Source: Bacteroidota bacterium | GTDB lineage: Bacteria; Bacteroidota; Bacteroidia; Bacteroidales; P3 | DNA: 64,000 nucleotides | NCBI GenBank assembly: GCA_023415495.1 | Contig: JAEZKK010000023.1 | Coordinates: forward strand, 174,852-238,851 | Direction: 5' to 3' | In this document: positions 44,339 to 54,487 of the stretch, one piece after another | Numbering within the stretch: position 1 is the first letter of the stretch | Layout: each line of letters opens with the position of its first letter | Made by a program: the position numbers and the translations under genes | Notes under the pieces: generated by a model | Database searches by the model: none | Told to the model about the DNA's origin: nothing | What the model saw: the letters and a program-made list of their open reading frames with translations, nothing else

Positions 44339-45061
44339 TTAAGGCAGTACATATGAAAATGTATCTAGTTTATTATTTAAGGTATAGTTGAAAGTATGTA
44401 ATTCGAAATTATAACTATTCTTGTAAACATTTACTTGTTTATCTGTAAGTAAAGGAACTTTAATTACATAACAATAATAATCCGATGTTTTAATGGTATC
44501 TAAGGTTGTAAACTCATGGAGATAAGGCTCTGTAAAGGAATAAACAACTTGAAAACATTTATAAGAAACGGTATCGACTGGATTAAAATATATCTTTATA
44601 AATCCATAATCATTTATATTTCTTGCTCTTATATCAAACCTTTGATTGCTTTCATAAAAGGTTTCTCCAGATGGATAAATATAATATATATCGAATGTTC
44701 CCTCTGAAAAATAATAATTTTCGAGATTATTCCTTGGTTTAATAACCACCTTATCCAAATCAGTATAGTTACTACCTCCAGCTCCTACCTTAAAAGCAAT
44801 AGGGATTTTATAATAGCCATTTTTATCTGTTATTGAAACCCCCTCCATAAAAACTCTTGTGGTTGACGGAGGGAAAAAACCCATTCCTTGAAACTCATCA
44901 TTATACTCTACATCTATAATAAGACCTTCAATTGGTTCCCCAGAAAAATAATCCGTAACATTACCATAAATAAAGGTATCGTAATACACAACTTCTCCTT
45001 CATTATCCTTACAAGAATAGAAAAGGAATGATAAAGATAAAACTAAAATTAAGTGTTTCAT
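44339..45061 (-). CDS. Hypothetical lipoprotein with carboxypeptidase-regulatory-like domain
   Basis: A 240-residue protein with a lipoprotein signal (LVLSLSFLFYSCKD, lipidated Cys about residue 17). It is followed by a beta-sandwich domain of the carboxypeptidase-regulatory/transthyretin type (YGNVTDYFSGEPIEGLIIDVEY then DKNGYYKIPIAFKVG). The C-terminal half is Tyr- and Phe-rich. The ATG at 45061 is used because an upstream in-frame ATG falls inside the promoter at 45089-45096. No function is evident. Confidence 0.7.
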   Translation of the reverse strand: MKHLILVLSLSFLFYSCKDNEGEVVYYDTFIYGNVTDYFSGEPIEGLIIDVEYNDEFQGMGFFPPSTTRVFMEGVSITDKNGYYKIPIAFKVGAGGSNYTDLDKVVIKPRNNLENYYFSEGTFDIYYIYPSGETFYESNQRFDIRARNINDYGFIKIYFNPVDTVSYKCFQVVYSFTEPYLHEFTTLDTIKTSDYYCYVIKVPLLTDKQVNVYKNSYNFELHTFNYTLNNKLDTFSYVLP

Positions 45062-45088
45062 AGAACAATTTGATTTAAATTTATTCTG

Positions 45089-45096
45089 CAAATATA
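45089..45096 (-). promoter_or_regulatory. Promoter -7 element of the lipoprotein gene at 44339
   Basis: Reads TATATTTG on the minus strand followed by CA, 27 bases upstream of the start codon at 45061. Confidence 0.65.
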
Positions 45097-45163
45097 GAAT
45101 AAAAAGTCAAATACGCATCAAATTGATTAGAAATTAATGGGTTTGGTTAATAGAAATAAAAAC

Positions 45164-45640
45164 TTATTTGCTGATAAGGACTACTGCGTAGGCTGATACT
45201 CCTTCTCCTTTTCCTACAAATCCAAGTCTTTCTGTTGTAGTCGCTTTTATGGAGATTGCGTCAATATCGAGGTTTAATATCTGGGAAATTACTTCCTTCA
45301 TCTTTGGTATATAATTAGATATCTTTGGGCTTTGAAGTGCTATAGTTGAGTCTATATTTTCAATCTTATAGCCTTTTGATAAAACCTTTTCAAATGTATC
45401 TTTTAAGAGAATCTTGCTGTCTATTCCTTTGTATTCTTCTTTATTATCGGGATATTGATATCCAATATCTCTTAGATTTGCAGCACCTAAGAGTGCATCG
45501 ATAATTGCATGAACAAGACAATCAGCATCAGAATGCCCAACTGCTCCTAATTCAGAATCAATCAATACTCCTCCTATCCAGAAATCATTTCCTCTTTCTA
45601 ATTTGTGGACATCATATCCAAAGCCAACTCTAATGCCCAT
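45164..45640 (-). CDS. ispF: 2-C-methyl-D-erythritol 2,4-cyclodiphosphate synthase
   Basis: Fifth step of the MEP isoprenoid pathway. The 158-residue protein has GFGYDVHKLERG at the N terminus (metal-binding Asp and His), GAVGHSDADCLVHAIIDALLGAANLRDIG near residue 33 (third ligand), and the C-terminal KATTTERLGFVGKGEGVSAYA. Its start overlaps the porV stop by one base, so it is translated from the same message as porV. Confidence 0.96.
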   Translation of the reverse strand: MGIRVGFGYDVHKLERGNDFWIGGVLIDSELGAVGHSDADCLVHAIIDALLGAANLRDIGYQYPDNKEEYKGIDSKILLKDTFEKVLSKGYKIENIDSTIALQSPKISNYIPKMKEVISQILNLDIDAISIKATTTERLGFVGKGEGVSAYAVVLISK

Positions 45641-46857
45641 TATCTCTTCTTATTATCTCCTCCTAAATCGAAGGTAAGTCCAAGACGTAGAGTATTCTTT
45701 AGTGGGTGGTTATTGCTTGAAGTTGGGATTAGGTATGCTAAATCCACACTCATTACATTATATTTGAAACCTCCCCCAAGCGAAACATATTTTCTATCAC
45801 CCTTCTTTGCACTTTCGTAGAAATAACCCCCTCTAAGGTGGAAAAATTGATTATAAGTATATTCCATACCAAAAGAAATCATTATCTCTTGTAATTCTTC
45901 CTTAAATCCAGCAGGAGCATCATAGAAAGATTGGATTGCTCCTTGAAGCGAACCTACATTTGGATCCATTCCTTCAAAAATTTGTCCATAGATTGGAGCT
46001 CCATTAGTATCTAAATCATAAATTGGAGGAGTAGGCACTAATAGCTTATTGAAATCAAGCATTAATGATAATTTATTGAATTGGTCGAACTCCATTGTGT
46101 ATCTTCCTCCTATTCTTAAATTAGCAGGCAAGAAACTCTTATTCATTTCATCTGTATAAGAAAGCTTAGAGCCAAGATTAGAAATAGAGCCTCCTAAAGC
46201 GTATTGAGACACATCATTAATATCATCTTGGAAATACATACTAATATCAGCCCCTACTGCATTTGCAGCCTTAGTCATTGTAGTTCCTGAGCTTTGACCT
46301 TGAGTTAGGTCAGAGCGAACATATCTACCAGTTACCGAAGCTGATAATTTATCAGATAATTTCATAGCATAAGCCATATCGATAGCAAACTCACTTGGAT
46401 TATAACTACCAATCTCTCTTCCTTCTCCATCAGTAAAAATAATTCCACCTAATGAGAAATAAGTAAGACCTACTCCTAATGCACTTCTTTCATCTATCTT
46501 ATAATAACCTGATAGATATAAAAGACTTATATCCGATACTATCTCTCTTAACCAAGGAGTATAAGTAAAGCTTACCCCTGCATCTTTTTCCATAAAAGCT
46601 AATTTAGCAGCATTCCAATGAATAGAAGCTCCATCAGGAGTTGTAGCAGCTCCAACATCTCCCATAGCACCGCTTCTTGAGTCCGGAGCAATTGAAAGTA
46701 TTGGCACACCAGTCATAATTATTCTTGAACCATGTTCTAATTGACCTAATAAATATCTTGAATTGATATTATCATTATCTAATTGAGCCTTTGCTTTGTA
46801 CCCTGAAAACAGAGTAAGCATAATAAATGTGATTGTAAGTAGCTTAAAATATCTCAT
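45640..46857 (-). CDS. porV: Type IX secretion system outer-membrane protein PorV (LptO)
   Basis: 405-residue FadL-like outer-membrane barrel that shuttles type IX cargo from the translocon to the PorU sortase. It has a signal peptide (LLTITFIMLTLFSGYKAKAQ) followed by the PorV block TGVPILSIAPDSRSGAMGDVGAA and ASIHWNAAKLAF near residues 50-85, and ends in RLGLTFDLGG. It lies 68 bases after porU and overlaps ispF by one base. This porU-porV pairing is the usual one in the phylum. Confidence 0.93.
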   Translation of the reverse strand: MRYFKLLTITFIMLTLFSGYKAKAQLDNDNINSRYLLGQLEHGSRIIMTGVPILSIAPDSRSGAMGDVGAATTPDGASIHWNAAKLAFMEKDAGVSFTYTPWLREIVSDISLLYLSGYYKIDERSALGVGLTYFSLGGIIFTDGEGREIGSYNPSEFAIDMAYAMKLSDKLSASVTGRYVRSDLTQGQSSGTTMTKAANAVGADISMYFQDDINDVSQYALGGSISNLGSKLSYTDEMNKSFLPANLRIGGRYTMEFDQFNKLSLMLDFNKLLVPTPPIYDLDTNGAPIYGQIFEGMDPNVGSLQGAIQSFYDAPAGFKEELQEIMISFGMEYTYNQFFHLRGGYFYESAKKGDRKYVSLGGGFKYNVMSVDLAYLIPTSSNNHPLKNTLRLGLTFDLGGDNKKR

Positions 46858-46925
46858 ATTTTTAATTTTCTGAATTGATTAAACGAAGTGATTTGGATTT
46901 TATTATTCTTATCTTAAAAATTACT

Positions 46926-49900
46926 CTATAAAATAACTAATTTCTCTGCCTTAGTATACTCTATTCTGTTTTCCATATCCAACTGCATACGATAGAAGTA
47001 AATTCCACTCTGAAGCTTTCTGCCTCCATCCATGGTCCCATCCCACTCAATTGGTCCAATTGTATAGCCATATAAATTAGGATTAACCTCTATTGTTTTG
47101 ACAATTGAGCCAGAGGAATTAAAGATTAATATCTTTGAGGATTTGATTTTATCCTTTTGGTTATGTTCTAAATAGAAACTTGTAGAAGTTGAAAAAGGAT
47201 TAGGGTAGTTTCTAAGTTTATTATAAACAAGCTCTTCTACACCATTAACATTAAAAGTAATTGTTGCTGAGTTTGAGTAATTAAAAATATTCCATGCCTT
47301 TAGTGTCAAGGTATGTTCTCCATCTGAGAGACTATTAAACGGGAATTTAATATAACCTCTATTAGGGTCATTATAATCCTGCTCATAGAAATCATTTAGA
47401 ATAAAAGTGTTTGCTGCATTATCGAGAGTTGCCATAATATCATGACCTAAACCAGAACCAACTGTGTTAATAGGAATCTTATCATAAATAATTGCAAATA
47501 GCTCTGGGTTTTCATTAGTAATTCCTCCAGAAACAAAATTCGAATCAGCAATATATAATCTGACAACAGGTCTTGTTTCTTCAATTACAACACTATTATC
47601 AATTCCTCCAATTATAAAGTTATTATAATAACCCGCAGCATCTATACTATCACTTTGTGCATAATAGCTGAATTTCCCAGCCCCATAATTATATGCCAAA
47701 TCTTTAGGGATAGTGAATGTAGCATTAAACTTTCCGTTTATAACATCTACCTTTCCCTTATATAATAGGTTCTTTTGTTGTTCAAACTCTATAGCCGCAT
47801 TAGCTCCATCATTATCAAGCGTATGATAATTTGAAGCCTTGTCGAAAAGAGATATTTGCAGAATACCATTAAATCCATCTAATAAAGAATCATTATCATC
47901 TACTATAGAACCTATTAATTTGATTTGCTGTAAAGCTTTGATTGTATCAATAATTAAATTAGTTTGTGTTGAAAGTATTGAATCCGTCTTAACATTATAC
48001 ATAGGAAGACTAAGTCTAAGGGCTGGGTCTCCAAGTAATAAAACGCTACGTTTATTCTCCGACATATCAAATCTTGCATTTTTAGTTGCCACAAATGCCT
48101 CTCCTATTGTTTTTGGTCTTCCATTTATCTTTTCTAATATTTCTTTATGAAAGGCATTATTAATATTTTCCTCCGAATTTATCTTTCTTGAAGCTGATAT
48201 TAATGCTATTGCTCCTCCATTTTCGTTTAAAATACTATATTCTCCTGCTGAGGGTTTATCTACCATATCGAATCTCGCAAACTCACAGGTAGAGGTTATA
48301 AATACAGGCATAGAATTATAATTAGTCCAACCCATCATATCAGTAATTGTAATAAGTCTTTCAGCAGAAAGATGTGTTGGAGAGCCATGACCAACATAGT
48401 TAAGGATAAGAGCTCCTTTTTTCATTTGCTGATTAATTGCCTTTGAAGCATCAGGGTAGGTTGTTCCGGCAGAAGAAGCATATTGTTTATAAGCATCTGC
48501 ATAAACTTTTGCAGCATTTAGCTCTGGTTGAGTTGCTTTAACTTGGTAATAAATACTTTCAGCATGTTCAACAAACAACGATTCTCTATTATCCGCATCA
48601 TCAGAGGTTAATAAAATGGTATTTCTCCAATCTCCTATTGAATTATCTTCCCTAATATCCATCTTTCTTAAATACCTCTCACTCTTATCAACCAATAATT
48701 TTGCTTGCTGGAGATTATTTACAGGGAAACGTCCTATACCTATAAGCATTGTATCTCTTACACTCATTTCCTTATAACCCTTTGCATAAGGAGAAAGATA
48801 GGCTATATAATCTTCGCAAGGATAAGATACCACATCATCCAAGGAATTTTCACTCTGCCAGGTAAGGATAAAATTATTATTATACTTTAATATATTCTTA
48901 TTATCAAATGTTCCATCACCAAATAATAATACATTCTTAGGCTCAAGCCCTTGAGGTTTATATTTATTGTATAACATTCTTAAATATTCTCTATAAGCTA
49001 ATACATCCGGAGTACCAGATGAGAATTCATTATATATATCATTAATATCAACAACCACAGTTGAAGTATTATTATAGTTTCGATGAATATCTGCAAGTCT
49101 TTCTGCTTCTTCTTTGAAAAGTGGATGTGTAATAATTACATAATCAATTGCTGGTGTTGCATGAAGGTTTTGGTTTTCAATCTTGCCCACATGATTAACA
49201 GTATTAAAAGAAGAATTATTATTAAAAGCAACCAAATTTAAAAGCGAGTCCGAGCCAAGATTTATTCTATAAGTAAAATCAACGCTATTATACTCTCCTA
49301 TTATTTGTTTCGGTTCTATATGATTTGTAACATCCCATACGATAATATCAGAATTTTTTACATTTGAAATCAAATGAGAAACAACCTTATTCTGAATAAG
49401 ACTTTCTGTGTTTTTAAAACTCAGGATTGCAGGATAATTATATTTTAAACTTCTATCAAAACTAACTAACATATAGTCTATCCATCCCTTTGCAATAGAA
49501 TTTCCAGAATATTTTATTGAGATTTTGTTAGAAACAGGATTCACACTTAAGATATTTCTCCTTATATATTTTGAATTTGCTATATCAGTGTAAGACATTT
49601 CAAAAACAGGGGTTAGCTTTGTTGAATCAAGAAATTGATTATTGAAATTTGAAATAAAATAAGATTCTTTCTCACTTTGAGCCACTACATTCATTTCAAA
49701 AATAGCTGGGTTAATGTATTGATTATTCTCATCTGTGTAAGAATTGCTCATATCCAAAGGATAATCCTCAATCTTAGAATTATTCGTAAATTGCTTCCCA
49801 AGCCAATTCCTCCCAGAAGCATTAGGACTATTAACCTCTTGCTTAGAAAGAAAACAATCTCTAAAGTATGGTGTTACCGTATCGTAACTCATAGGCATAG

Positions 49901-50387
49901 TAACGCTATTAACTCTTTTCTTTAAGCCAATATTTTCATCGAAAGTAATAAAATAGGTTGTAGTATATGAATATGGATGTATTCTAAATGAATATTTATT
50001 ATCTATTGGATTATAAAAAAACTCATTATTCCCTTGTGCGTAAAATACTGCAAAACCTCCATTTTTAAAACTTCCTGAAGCATCGCTAATATATATACTA
50101 TTCTCCAAAAGGTCTGAATTTTTGTATTCTGCCGTAACCAAAGAAATCTGTTTTCCTCCATTACCATATACAGAAAGATTAGCAGATTTAATTTCGTCTT
50201 CTGGTACTCCCAGTGCAACAAAATCTGAATATGTCAATTTATACAATCCAGTATTTGGAACAGTAATCTTGTACCAATTACCATGAGCCAGAACAGAAGA
50301 ATCTGGATAAGAAATTGTTTGACCTATCAATCCTAATTGAGGAATAACTAATAATGCTGCCAAAAATAAATTTAAATACCTTTTCAT
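46926..50387 (-). CDS. porU: Type IX secretion sortase PorU
   Basis: 1153-residue C25 (gingipain-like) cysteine peptidase that removes the C-terminal signal of type IX cargo and attaches it to lipopolysaccharide on the cell surface. The signal peptide is FLAALLVIPQLGLIGQ. The catalytic pair is His667 in NYVGHGSP and Cys701 in ITSTCEFARFD. The last 90 residues (YPNPFSTST then GIYFYRMQ) form a type A type IX sorting domain, known also from other PorU proteins. It faces the porP-like and gldJ genes across a 419-base gap. Confidence 0.93.
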   Translation of the reverse strand: MKRYLNLFLAALLVIPQLGLIGQTISYPDSSVLAHGNWYKITVPNTGLYKLTYSDFVALGVPEDEIKSANLSVYGNGGKQISLVTAEYKNSDLLENSIYISDASGSFKNGGFAVFYAQGNNEFFYNPIDNKYSFRIHPYSYTTTYFITFDENIGLKKRVNSVTMPMSYDTVTPYFRDCFLSKQEVNSPNASGRNWLGKQFTNNSKIEDYPLDMSNSYTDENNQYINPAIFEMNVVAQSEKESYFISNFNNQFLDSTKLTPVFEMSYTDIANSKYIRRNILSVNPVSNKISIKYSGNSIAKGWIDYMLVSFDRSLKYNYPAILSFKNTESLIQNKVVSHLISNVKNSDIIVWDVTNHIEPKQIIGEYNSVDFTYRINLGSDSLLNLVAFNNNSSFNTVNHVGKIENQNLHATPAIDYVIITHPLFKEEAERLADIHRNYNNTSTVVVDINDIYNEFSSGTPDVLAYREYLRMLYNKYKPQGLEPKNVLLFGDGTFDNKNILKYNNNFILTWQSENSLDDVVSYPCEDYIAYLSPYAKGYKEMSVRDTMLIGIGRFPVNNLQQAKLLVDKSERYLRKMDIREDNSIGDWRNTILLTSDDADNRESLFVEHAESIYYQVKATQPELNAAKVYADAYKQYASSAGTTYPDASKAINQQMKKGALILNYVGHGSPTHLSAERLITITDMMGWTNYNSMPVFITSTCEFARFDMVDKPSAGEYSILNENGGAIALISASRKINSEENINNAFHKEILEKINGRPKTIGEAFVATKNARFDMSENKRSVLLLGDPALRLSLPMYNVKTDSILSTQTNLIIDTIKALQQIKLIGSIVDDNDSLLDGFNGILQISLFDKASNYHTLDNDGANAAIEFEQQKNLLYKGKVDVINGKFNATFTIPKDLAYNYGAGKFSYYAQSDSIDAAGYYNNFIIGGIDNSVVIEETRPVVRLYIADSNFVSGGITNENPELFAIIYDKIPINTVGSGLGHDIMATLDNAANTFILNDFYEQDYNDPNRGYIKFPFNSLSDGEHTLTLKAWNIFNYSNSATITFNVNGVEELVYNKLRNYPNPFSTSTSFYLEHNQKDKIKSSKILIFNSSGSIVKTIEVNPNLYGYTIGPIEWDGTMDGGRKLQSGIYFYRMQLDMENRIEYTKAEKLVIL

Positions 50388-50806
50388 CCTATAGTATTTT
50401 ACGTGTATGCTTATCTAATAACTCACAAAGAATAATTTTATTGCAAAACCATTTTAAAATTGGTATTTTTAAGCCCAAATGCTTTGTTTAAAATCTAATT
50501 TATTTTGAATGCTGAGAAATAAAATTGAAACATAAGGCAAGCATTTGAAATAAAAACACTATTTTTGCAAATGAGATTAACTAAAATAATTGTTTTGTGT
50601 AACATTAGAACAATTATTGCAGTATACTCTTATAAATTAAATCCATAAAAATGCTTATTTAATCATGTTTAGGGATTGAATAACAGGTAATAAGCAATAC
50701 TAAATGCAAATTTTCTACTTAAAACTGTATTTTATTTGTGTTTTTTTTGTAATATTGCCAATTGAATTAGTCATTAAGTACTTACTTAATATATTATAAA
50801 TATATA
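50388..50806. other. Divergent intergenic region between porU and the porP-like gene
   Basis: A 419-base AT-rich gap without an open frame. The best plus-strand promoter match is TATTTTTG with CA at 50560-50567, which would give the porP-like gene a leader of about 235 bases. A weaker TAATATTG lies at 50750-50757. A possible minus-strand element for porU (TATTCTTTG, one base longer than consensus) is at 50434-50426. I see no repeats or stable hairpins. Confidence 0.4.
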
Positions 50807-51793
50807 ATGAAAAAGACCATATTATTTTTACTGATTGCATTCGTTGCACTACTGAATGAAGCTAAGGCTCAGGATCCTCATTTTTCTCAGTTCTATGCAA
50901 ATCCTTTATACGTGAACCCAGCTCTTGCAGGCTCGAATATTTGTCCTAGAGCAAGTTTGGTTTATAGAGATCAATGGCCAAGTATAGGGGCTTTTAAAAC
51001 TTTTACTGCATCTTATGATCAGTATTTTGACGCTTTGAGTGGAGGCCTAGGGCTAATGATACTTAACGATAAGCAAAGTGAATCATTTGTGAATAACTAT
51101 GCTCAGTTAATGTATTCACTTAGATTAAAACTCACAAAAGATATATATCTGAATCTTGCATTGTCTGCAGCTATTGCAAATAGAAGTATCGACTGGAGTA
51201 ATCTTACATTCCCAGATATGATTGACCCTAAATATGGTTTTATTTATAATACTCAAGCTCAATCTCCAGAAAACCAATCAAACACTTATGCTGACTTTGG
51301 AACAGGGGCTGTGGTTTACGGAGAAAATTGGTTTGGGGGAATTTCTTTTTCACACTTAACTCAACCAGACGAAGGCTTTATTAGTTATAGTCGTTTACCT
51401 TTAAAAACAACAGTTCATGGAGGGATGAAGCTAAATATTTCAAGAGATAAGAGAAGAACAAATGCATTTTTTGGAGCTCCTATTATCTCACCTAATGTTA
51501 TTTACCATAACCAAGGAGGTTTTCACGACTTAAATTATGGAGTTTACTTGGATTGGAGTCCTTTTATTGTAGGAGGATGGTTCCGTCAAGCTATATCTTT
51601 CGAAAATGCTGATGCATTTATTTTTATGGTTGGTATTCAAAAAGACTTCTTTAAGGTTGGTTATAGTTATGATATTACTGTATCTCCTTTATCAAATGTA
51701 TCTGGAGGAGCACATGAAATAACTTTAGGACTACAATTTAATTGTCCTGAAAAACGTAAATCTATTAAAGCAATAGATTGTCCATCCTTCTAA
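50807..51793 (+). CDS. PorP/SprF family type IX secretion membrane protein
   Basis: 328 residues with a signal peptide (LFLLIAFVALLNEAKAQ) and the PorP/SprF start DPHFSQFYANPLYVNPALAGS, then RDQWPSIGAFKTFTASYDQ and GLGLMILNDKQS. The rest is a beta-barrel with C-terminal GAHEITLGLQFN. Family members sit in the outer membrane with the type IX apparatus and are sometimes matched to a particular cargo. gldJ follows 68 bases later on the same strand. Confidence 0.9.
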   Translation: MKKTILFLLIAFVALLNEAKAQDPHFSQFYANPLYVNPALAGSNICPRASLVYRDQWPSIGAFKTFTASYDQYFDALSGGLGLMILNDKQSESFVNNYAQLMYSLRLKLTKDIYLNLALSAAIANRSIDWSNLTFPDMIDPKYGFIYNTQAQSPENQSNTYADFGTGAVVYGENWFGGISFSHLTQPDEGFISYSRLPLKTTVHGGMKLNISRDKRRTNAFFGAPIISPNVIYHNQGGFHDLNYGVYLDWSPFIVGGWFRQAISFENADAFIFMVGIQKDFFKVGYSYDITVSPLSNVSGGAHEITLGLQFNCPEKRKSIKAIDCPSF

Positions 51794-51861
51794 GATTAAA
51801 TGTAACAAAATCAAAAATAATTAGTATATATTACTTAGGAAAAATAAACTTATATTTGAAT

Positions 51862-53379
51862 ATGAAAAATAGAGCATTCAAAAACATTATTTTAAGCCTT
51901 TCAATCTTAGCCTTGATAGCTGGATGTAAAGGCAAAGAAGTTTCATCTACTACAGGCTGGAACTTAGATGACTCTGACTGGGGAGGGTTTGAATCTGCTA
52001 CTTATATCGAACAAATGGATCCTCCGGGAATGGTATTTGTTGAAGGTGGTTCATTCGTTATGGGTAATCAAACAGATAATACAAGATATGATTGGAATAA
52101 TATGCCAAGAAAAGCAACAGTATCTTCTTTCTATATGGACGAGTGCGAGGTATCGAATCATGCATATAGAGAGTATTTATATTGGTTGAATAGAGTATAT
52201 GGTAACGATTATCCAGAAGTTTATAGTAAGGCTTTGCCTGATACTTTAGTTTGGCGTTCAAAGCTTTCATACAACGAACCTTATGTAGATTATTATTTAC
52301 GTCATCCAAATTATGCTGACCATCCTGTTGTAGGAGTTAGCTGGATTCAAGCTGTTGAATATTGTAATTGGAGAACTGATAGAGTTAACGAAAGGATTCT
52401 AATTGACGAAGGTTATTTGGATGTTGACCCAGATGCTCAAGGTGATAATGTATTTAATACCGATGCTTACTTAGCAGGACTTTATGAAGGTATTGTTTTA
52501 GATGAAAAACCAGACTTAAATCTTAATTCATCGGGTGTTAGAAAGATAATGATGGAAGATGGTATCCTATTACCAAGATTCCGTCTACCAACTGAGGCTG
52601 AATGGGAATTTGCAGCTTATGCTCTTATTGGCAATTCATTTGATGAAAGAGTTATTGAAAGAAGAGTTTATCCTTGGAATGGTTACCAAGTAAGAACAGA
52701 CGATAAGAAATACTATGGTCAAATGTTAGCAAATTTCAAACGCTCAAGAGGAGACGCTATGGGAGTTGCAGGAGCATTGAACGACCATTGGGAATATACA
52801 GCACATGTTGCTTTCTACTTCCCTAACGATTATGGTCTTTATAATATGGCTGGTAATGTTGCTGAATGGACAATGGATGTTTATCGTCCTATGACCAATA
52901 TGGATGCTGAAGATATTAATCCATTTAGAGGAAACTTATATGTTACAAAGGTATTGGACCCTGATGGGATGATTTCAGAGAAAGACTCTTTAGGAAGAAT
53001 TTCATATAGAGAGGTAACCATTGCTGAAAATATTAATCGTTCAAATTACAAACAAGCTGATAATATTAACTATTTGGATGGGGACCTTCGTTCTCAACTT
53101 TCCACAGTATGGAGAGAAGATACTGGTGAGGGTGATGATTTTGGGTTTGAAGACGAATTTGAAGAAGATGGTCCAAGACCAACAGTCTCTAATAACATGT
53201 ATGAATATGGAGTTAGCTCAATGATTGACGATAAAGCAAGAGTTGTAAAAGGAGGTTCTTGGAAAGACAGAGCATATTACTTATCTCCAGGACAAAGAAG
53301 ATTCCTTGACCAAAACAAATCCACTGAATGGATAGGCTTTAGGTGTGCAATGGATAGAATTGGTTCTAAGAGTTACTAA
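51862..53379 (+). CDS. gldJ: Gliding motility / type IX secretion lipoprotein GldJ
   Basis: 505-residue lipoprotein (signal LSILALIAGCKG, lipidated Cys about residue 22) with a formylglycine-generating-enzyme-like (sulfatase-modifying) fold: GGSFVMGNQTD, RLPTEAEWEFAAYA, MAGNVAEWTMDV and GGSWKDRAYYLSPGQRR. GldJ and GldK share this fold. I favour GldJ because gldJ lies next to porU-porV in Flavobacterium, whereas gldK sits with gldLMN. The ATG at 51862 is chosen over an upstream in-frame TTG because it starts the lipoprotein signal. A strong terminator follows. Confidence 0.78.
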   Translation: MKNRAFKNIILSLSILALIAGCKGKEVSSTTGWNLDDSDWGGFESATYIEQMDPPGMVFVEGGSFVMGNQTDNTRYDWNNMPRKATVSSFYMDECEVSNHAYREYLYWLNRVYGNDYPEVYSKALPDTLVWRSKLSYNEPYVDYYLRHPNYADHPVVGVSWIQAVEYCNWRTDRVNERILIDEGYLDVDPDAQGDNVFNTDAYLAGLYEGIVLDEKPDLNLNSSGVRKIMMEDGILLPRFRLPTEAEWEFAAYALIGNSFDERVIERRVYPWNGYQVRTDDKKYYGQMLANFKRSRGDAMGVAGALNDHWEYTAHVAFYFPNDYGLYNMAGNVAEWTMDVYRPMTNMDAEDINPFRGNLYVTKVLDPDGMISEKDSLGRISYREVTIAENINRSNYKQADNINYLDGDLRSQLSTVWREDTGEGDDFGFEDEFEEDGPRPTVSNNMYEYGVSSMIDDKARVVKGGSWKDRAYYLSPGQRRFLDQNKSTEWIGFRCAMDRIGSKSY

Positions 53380-53400
53380 TACTTTAATCAAGAATTAATT

Positions 53401-53450
53401 TAGGGCTGAGTCTTTTTTAATAAATAGATTCAGCCCTATTTATTTTTTTT
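53401..53450 (+). terminator. Rho-independent terminator after gldJ
   Basis: Arms TAGGGCTGAGTC (53401-53412) and GATTCAGCCCTA (53427-53438) form a 12-bp stem with one G-T pair, followed by a T-rich run to 53450. The holA ATG is only 17 bases further on. Confidence 0.93.
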
Positions 53451-53467
53451 GTAATTTCGCAATTAGA

Positions 53468-54475
53468 ATGAAGAAGAGTTTTGAAGAAATAAAAAAAGAT
53501 TTACTATCAAAGAACATATCTCCTATCTATCTTTTAACAGGTGATGAGAGCTATTATATTGATTTGCTTACCAAGTGCTTTGAAGAAGATATAATGGATG
53601 AGGCTGATAAGGATTTTAATTTCTTTATGGCTTATGGGAAAGATACAAATAGCGAGATTATATTAAATAACTCAAAACAATATCCTCTAATGAGTCAATA
53701 TCGCCTTGTGATAATCAAGGAGGCTCAAGATATGGATAAAAAAGAATACACCTCACTTGAATCTTATTTTTCAAACCCTATTCCAAGTACTATTCTTGTT
53801 ATTTGCTATAAATACAATAAGTTCCCTGCAAATCTAATTAAAATTATAGATAAGAAAGGAGTTGTTTTTGAGAGCAAGAGAATTCCTGACTATAAGCTTA
53901 TAGGTTGGATAAGCGATTATGCCAAGAGTCAAAAACTCAATTTAGACCAAGAGGCAATCAATATTATATCAGAGTCATTGGGAAATAATCTTGAGAAAAT
54001 CACAAACGAATTATCCAAACTAATTTTAAATATAAAGCCAGAACAGAGTATTGGAGGAAAAGATATTGAAAGATTTATTGGGATTAGTCGCAATTATAAT
54101 TCTTTTGAGCTTCAATCCTCTTTGGGTAAAAGAGATATTCTTAAAGCAAATCAGATAATAAATTATTTCGATGCTAACCAAAAGGATAACCCTATTACTC
54201 TTATTATCTCCACTCTTTACTCCTATTTTCTTAAACTAATTATAGTTGCACAACTAAAAGATAATTCTGATGCCTCTATTGCTAAAGCTATTGGATGTCA
54301 TCCTAATTTTGCACGTGATTACAGAAATGCAATAAATATTTACAGCCTTGGTAAATTATATCAGATTATTTCTCTTTTAAGAGAATACGATTTGAAATCA
54401 AAGGGAATGGAAGGTGGTCAAAACCTTAGCTATGGAGACCTTCTTAAAGAACTAATATTTAAAATAACCCATTAA
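53468..54475 (+). CDS. holA: DNA polymerase III subunit delta
   Basis: 335-residue clamp-loader subunit that opens the sliding clamp. N-terminal ISPIYLLTGDESYYIDLLT, RLVIIKEAQDM and the third-domain pattern FELQSSLGKRDILKANQIIN with LISTLYSYFLKLIIV match delta. A TAATTTCG at 53452-53459 could be a poor -7 element, which would make the message nearly leaderless; otherwise expression needs read-through of the gldJ terminator. The TonB-dependent receptor gene follows after 12 bases. Confidence 0.88.
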   Translation: MKKSFEEIKKDLLSKNISPIYLLTGDESYYIDLLTKCFEEDIMDEADKDFNFFMAYGKDTNSEIILNNSKQYPLMSQYRLVIIKEAQDMDKKEYTSLESYFSNPIPSTILVICYKYNKFPANLIKIIDKKGVVFESKRIPDYKLIGWISDYAKSQKLNLDQEAINIISESLGNNLEKITNELSKLILNIKPEQSIGGKDIERFIGISRNYNSFELQSSLGKRDILKANQIINYFDANQKDNPITLIISTLYSYFLKLIIVAQLKDNSDASIAKAIGCHPNFARDYRNAINIYSLGKLYQIISLLREYDLKSKGMEGGQNLSYGDLLKELIFKITH

Positions 54476-54487
54476 TAAAAAATACTA

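Noticed and set aside
51862..53379. GldK/PorK rather than GldJ
   Set aside because: The fold is the same, but the neighbours are porU, porV and a porP-like gene rather than gldL, gldM and gldN. Sequence comparison could still change this.
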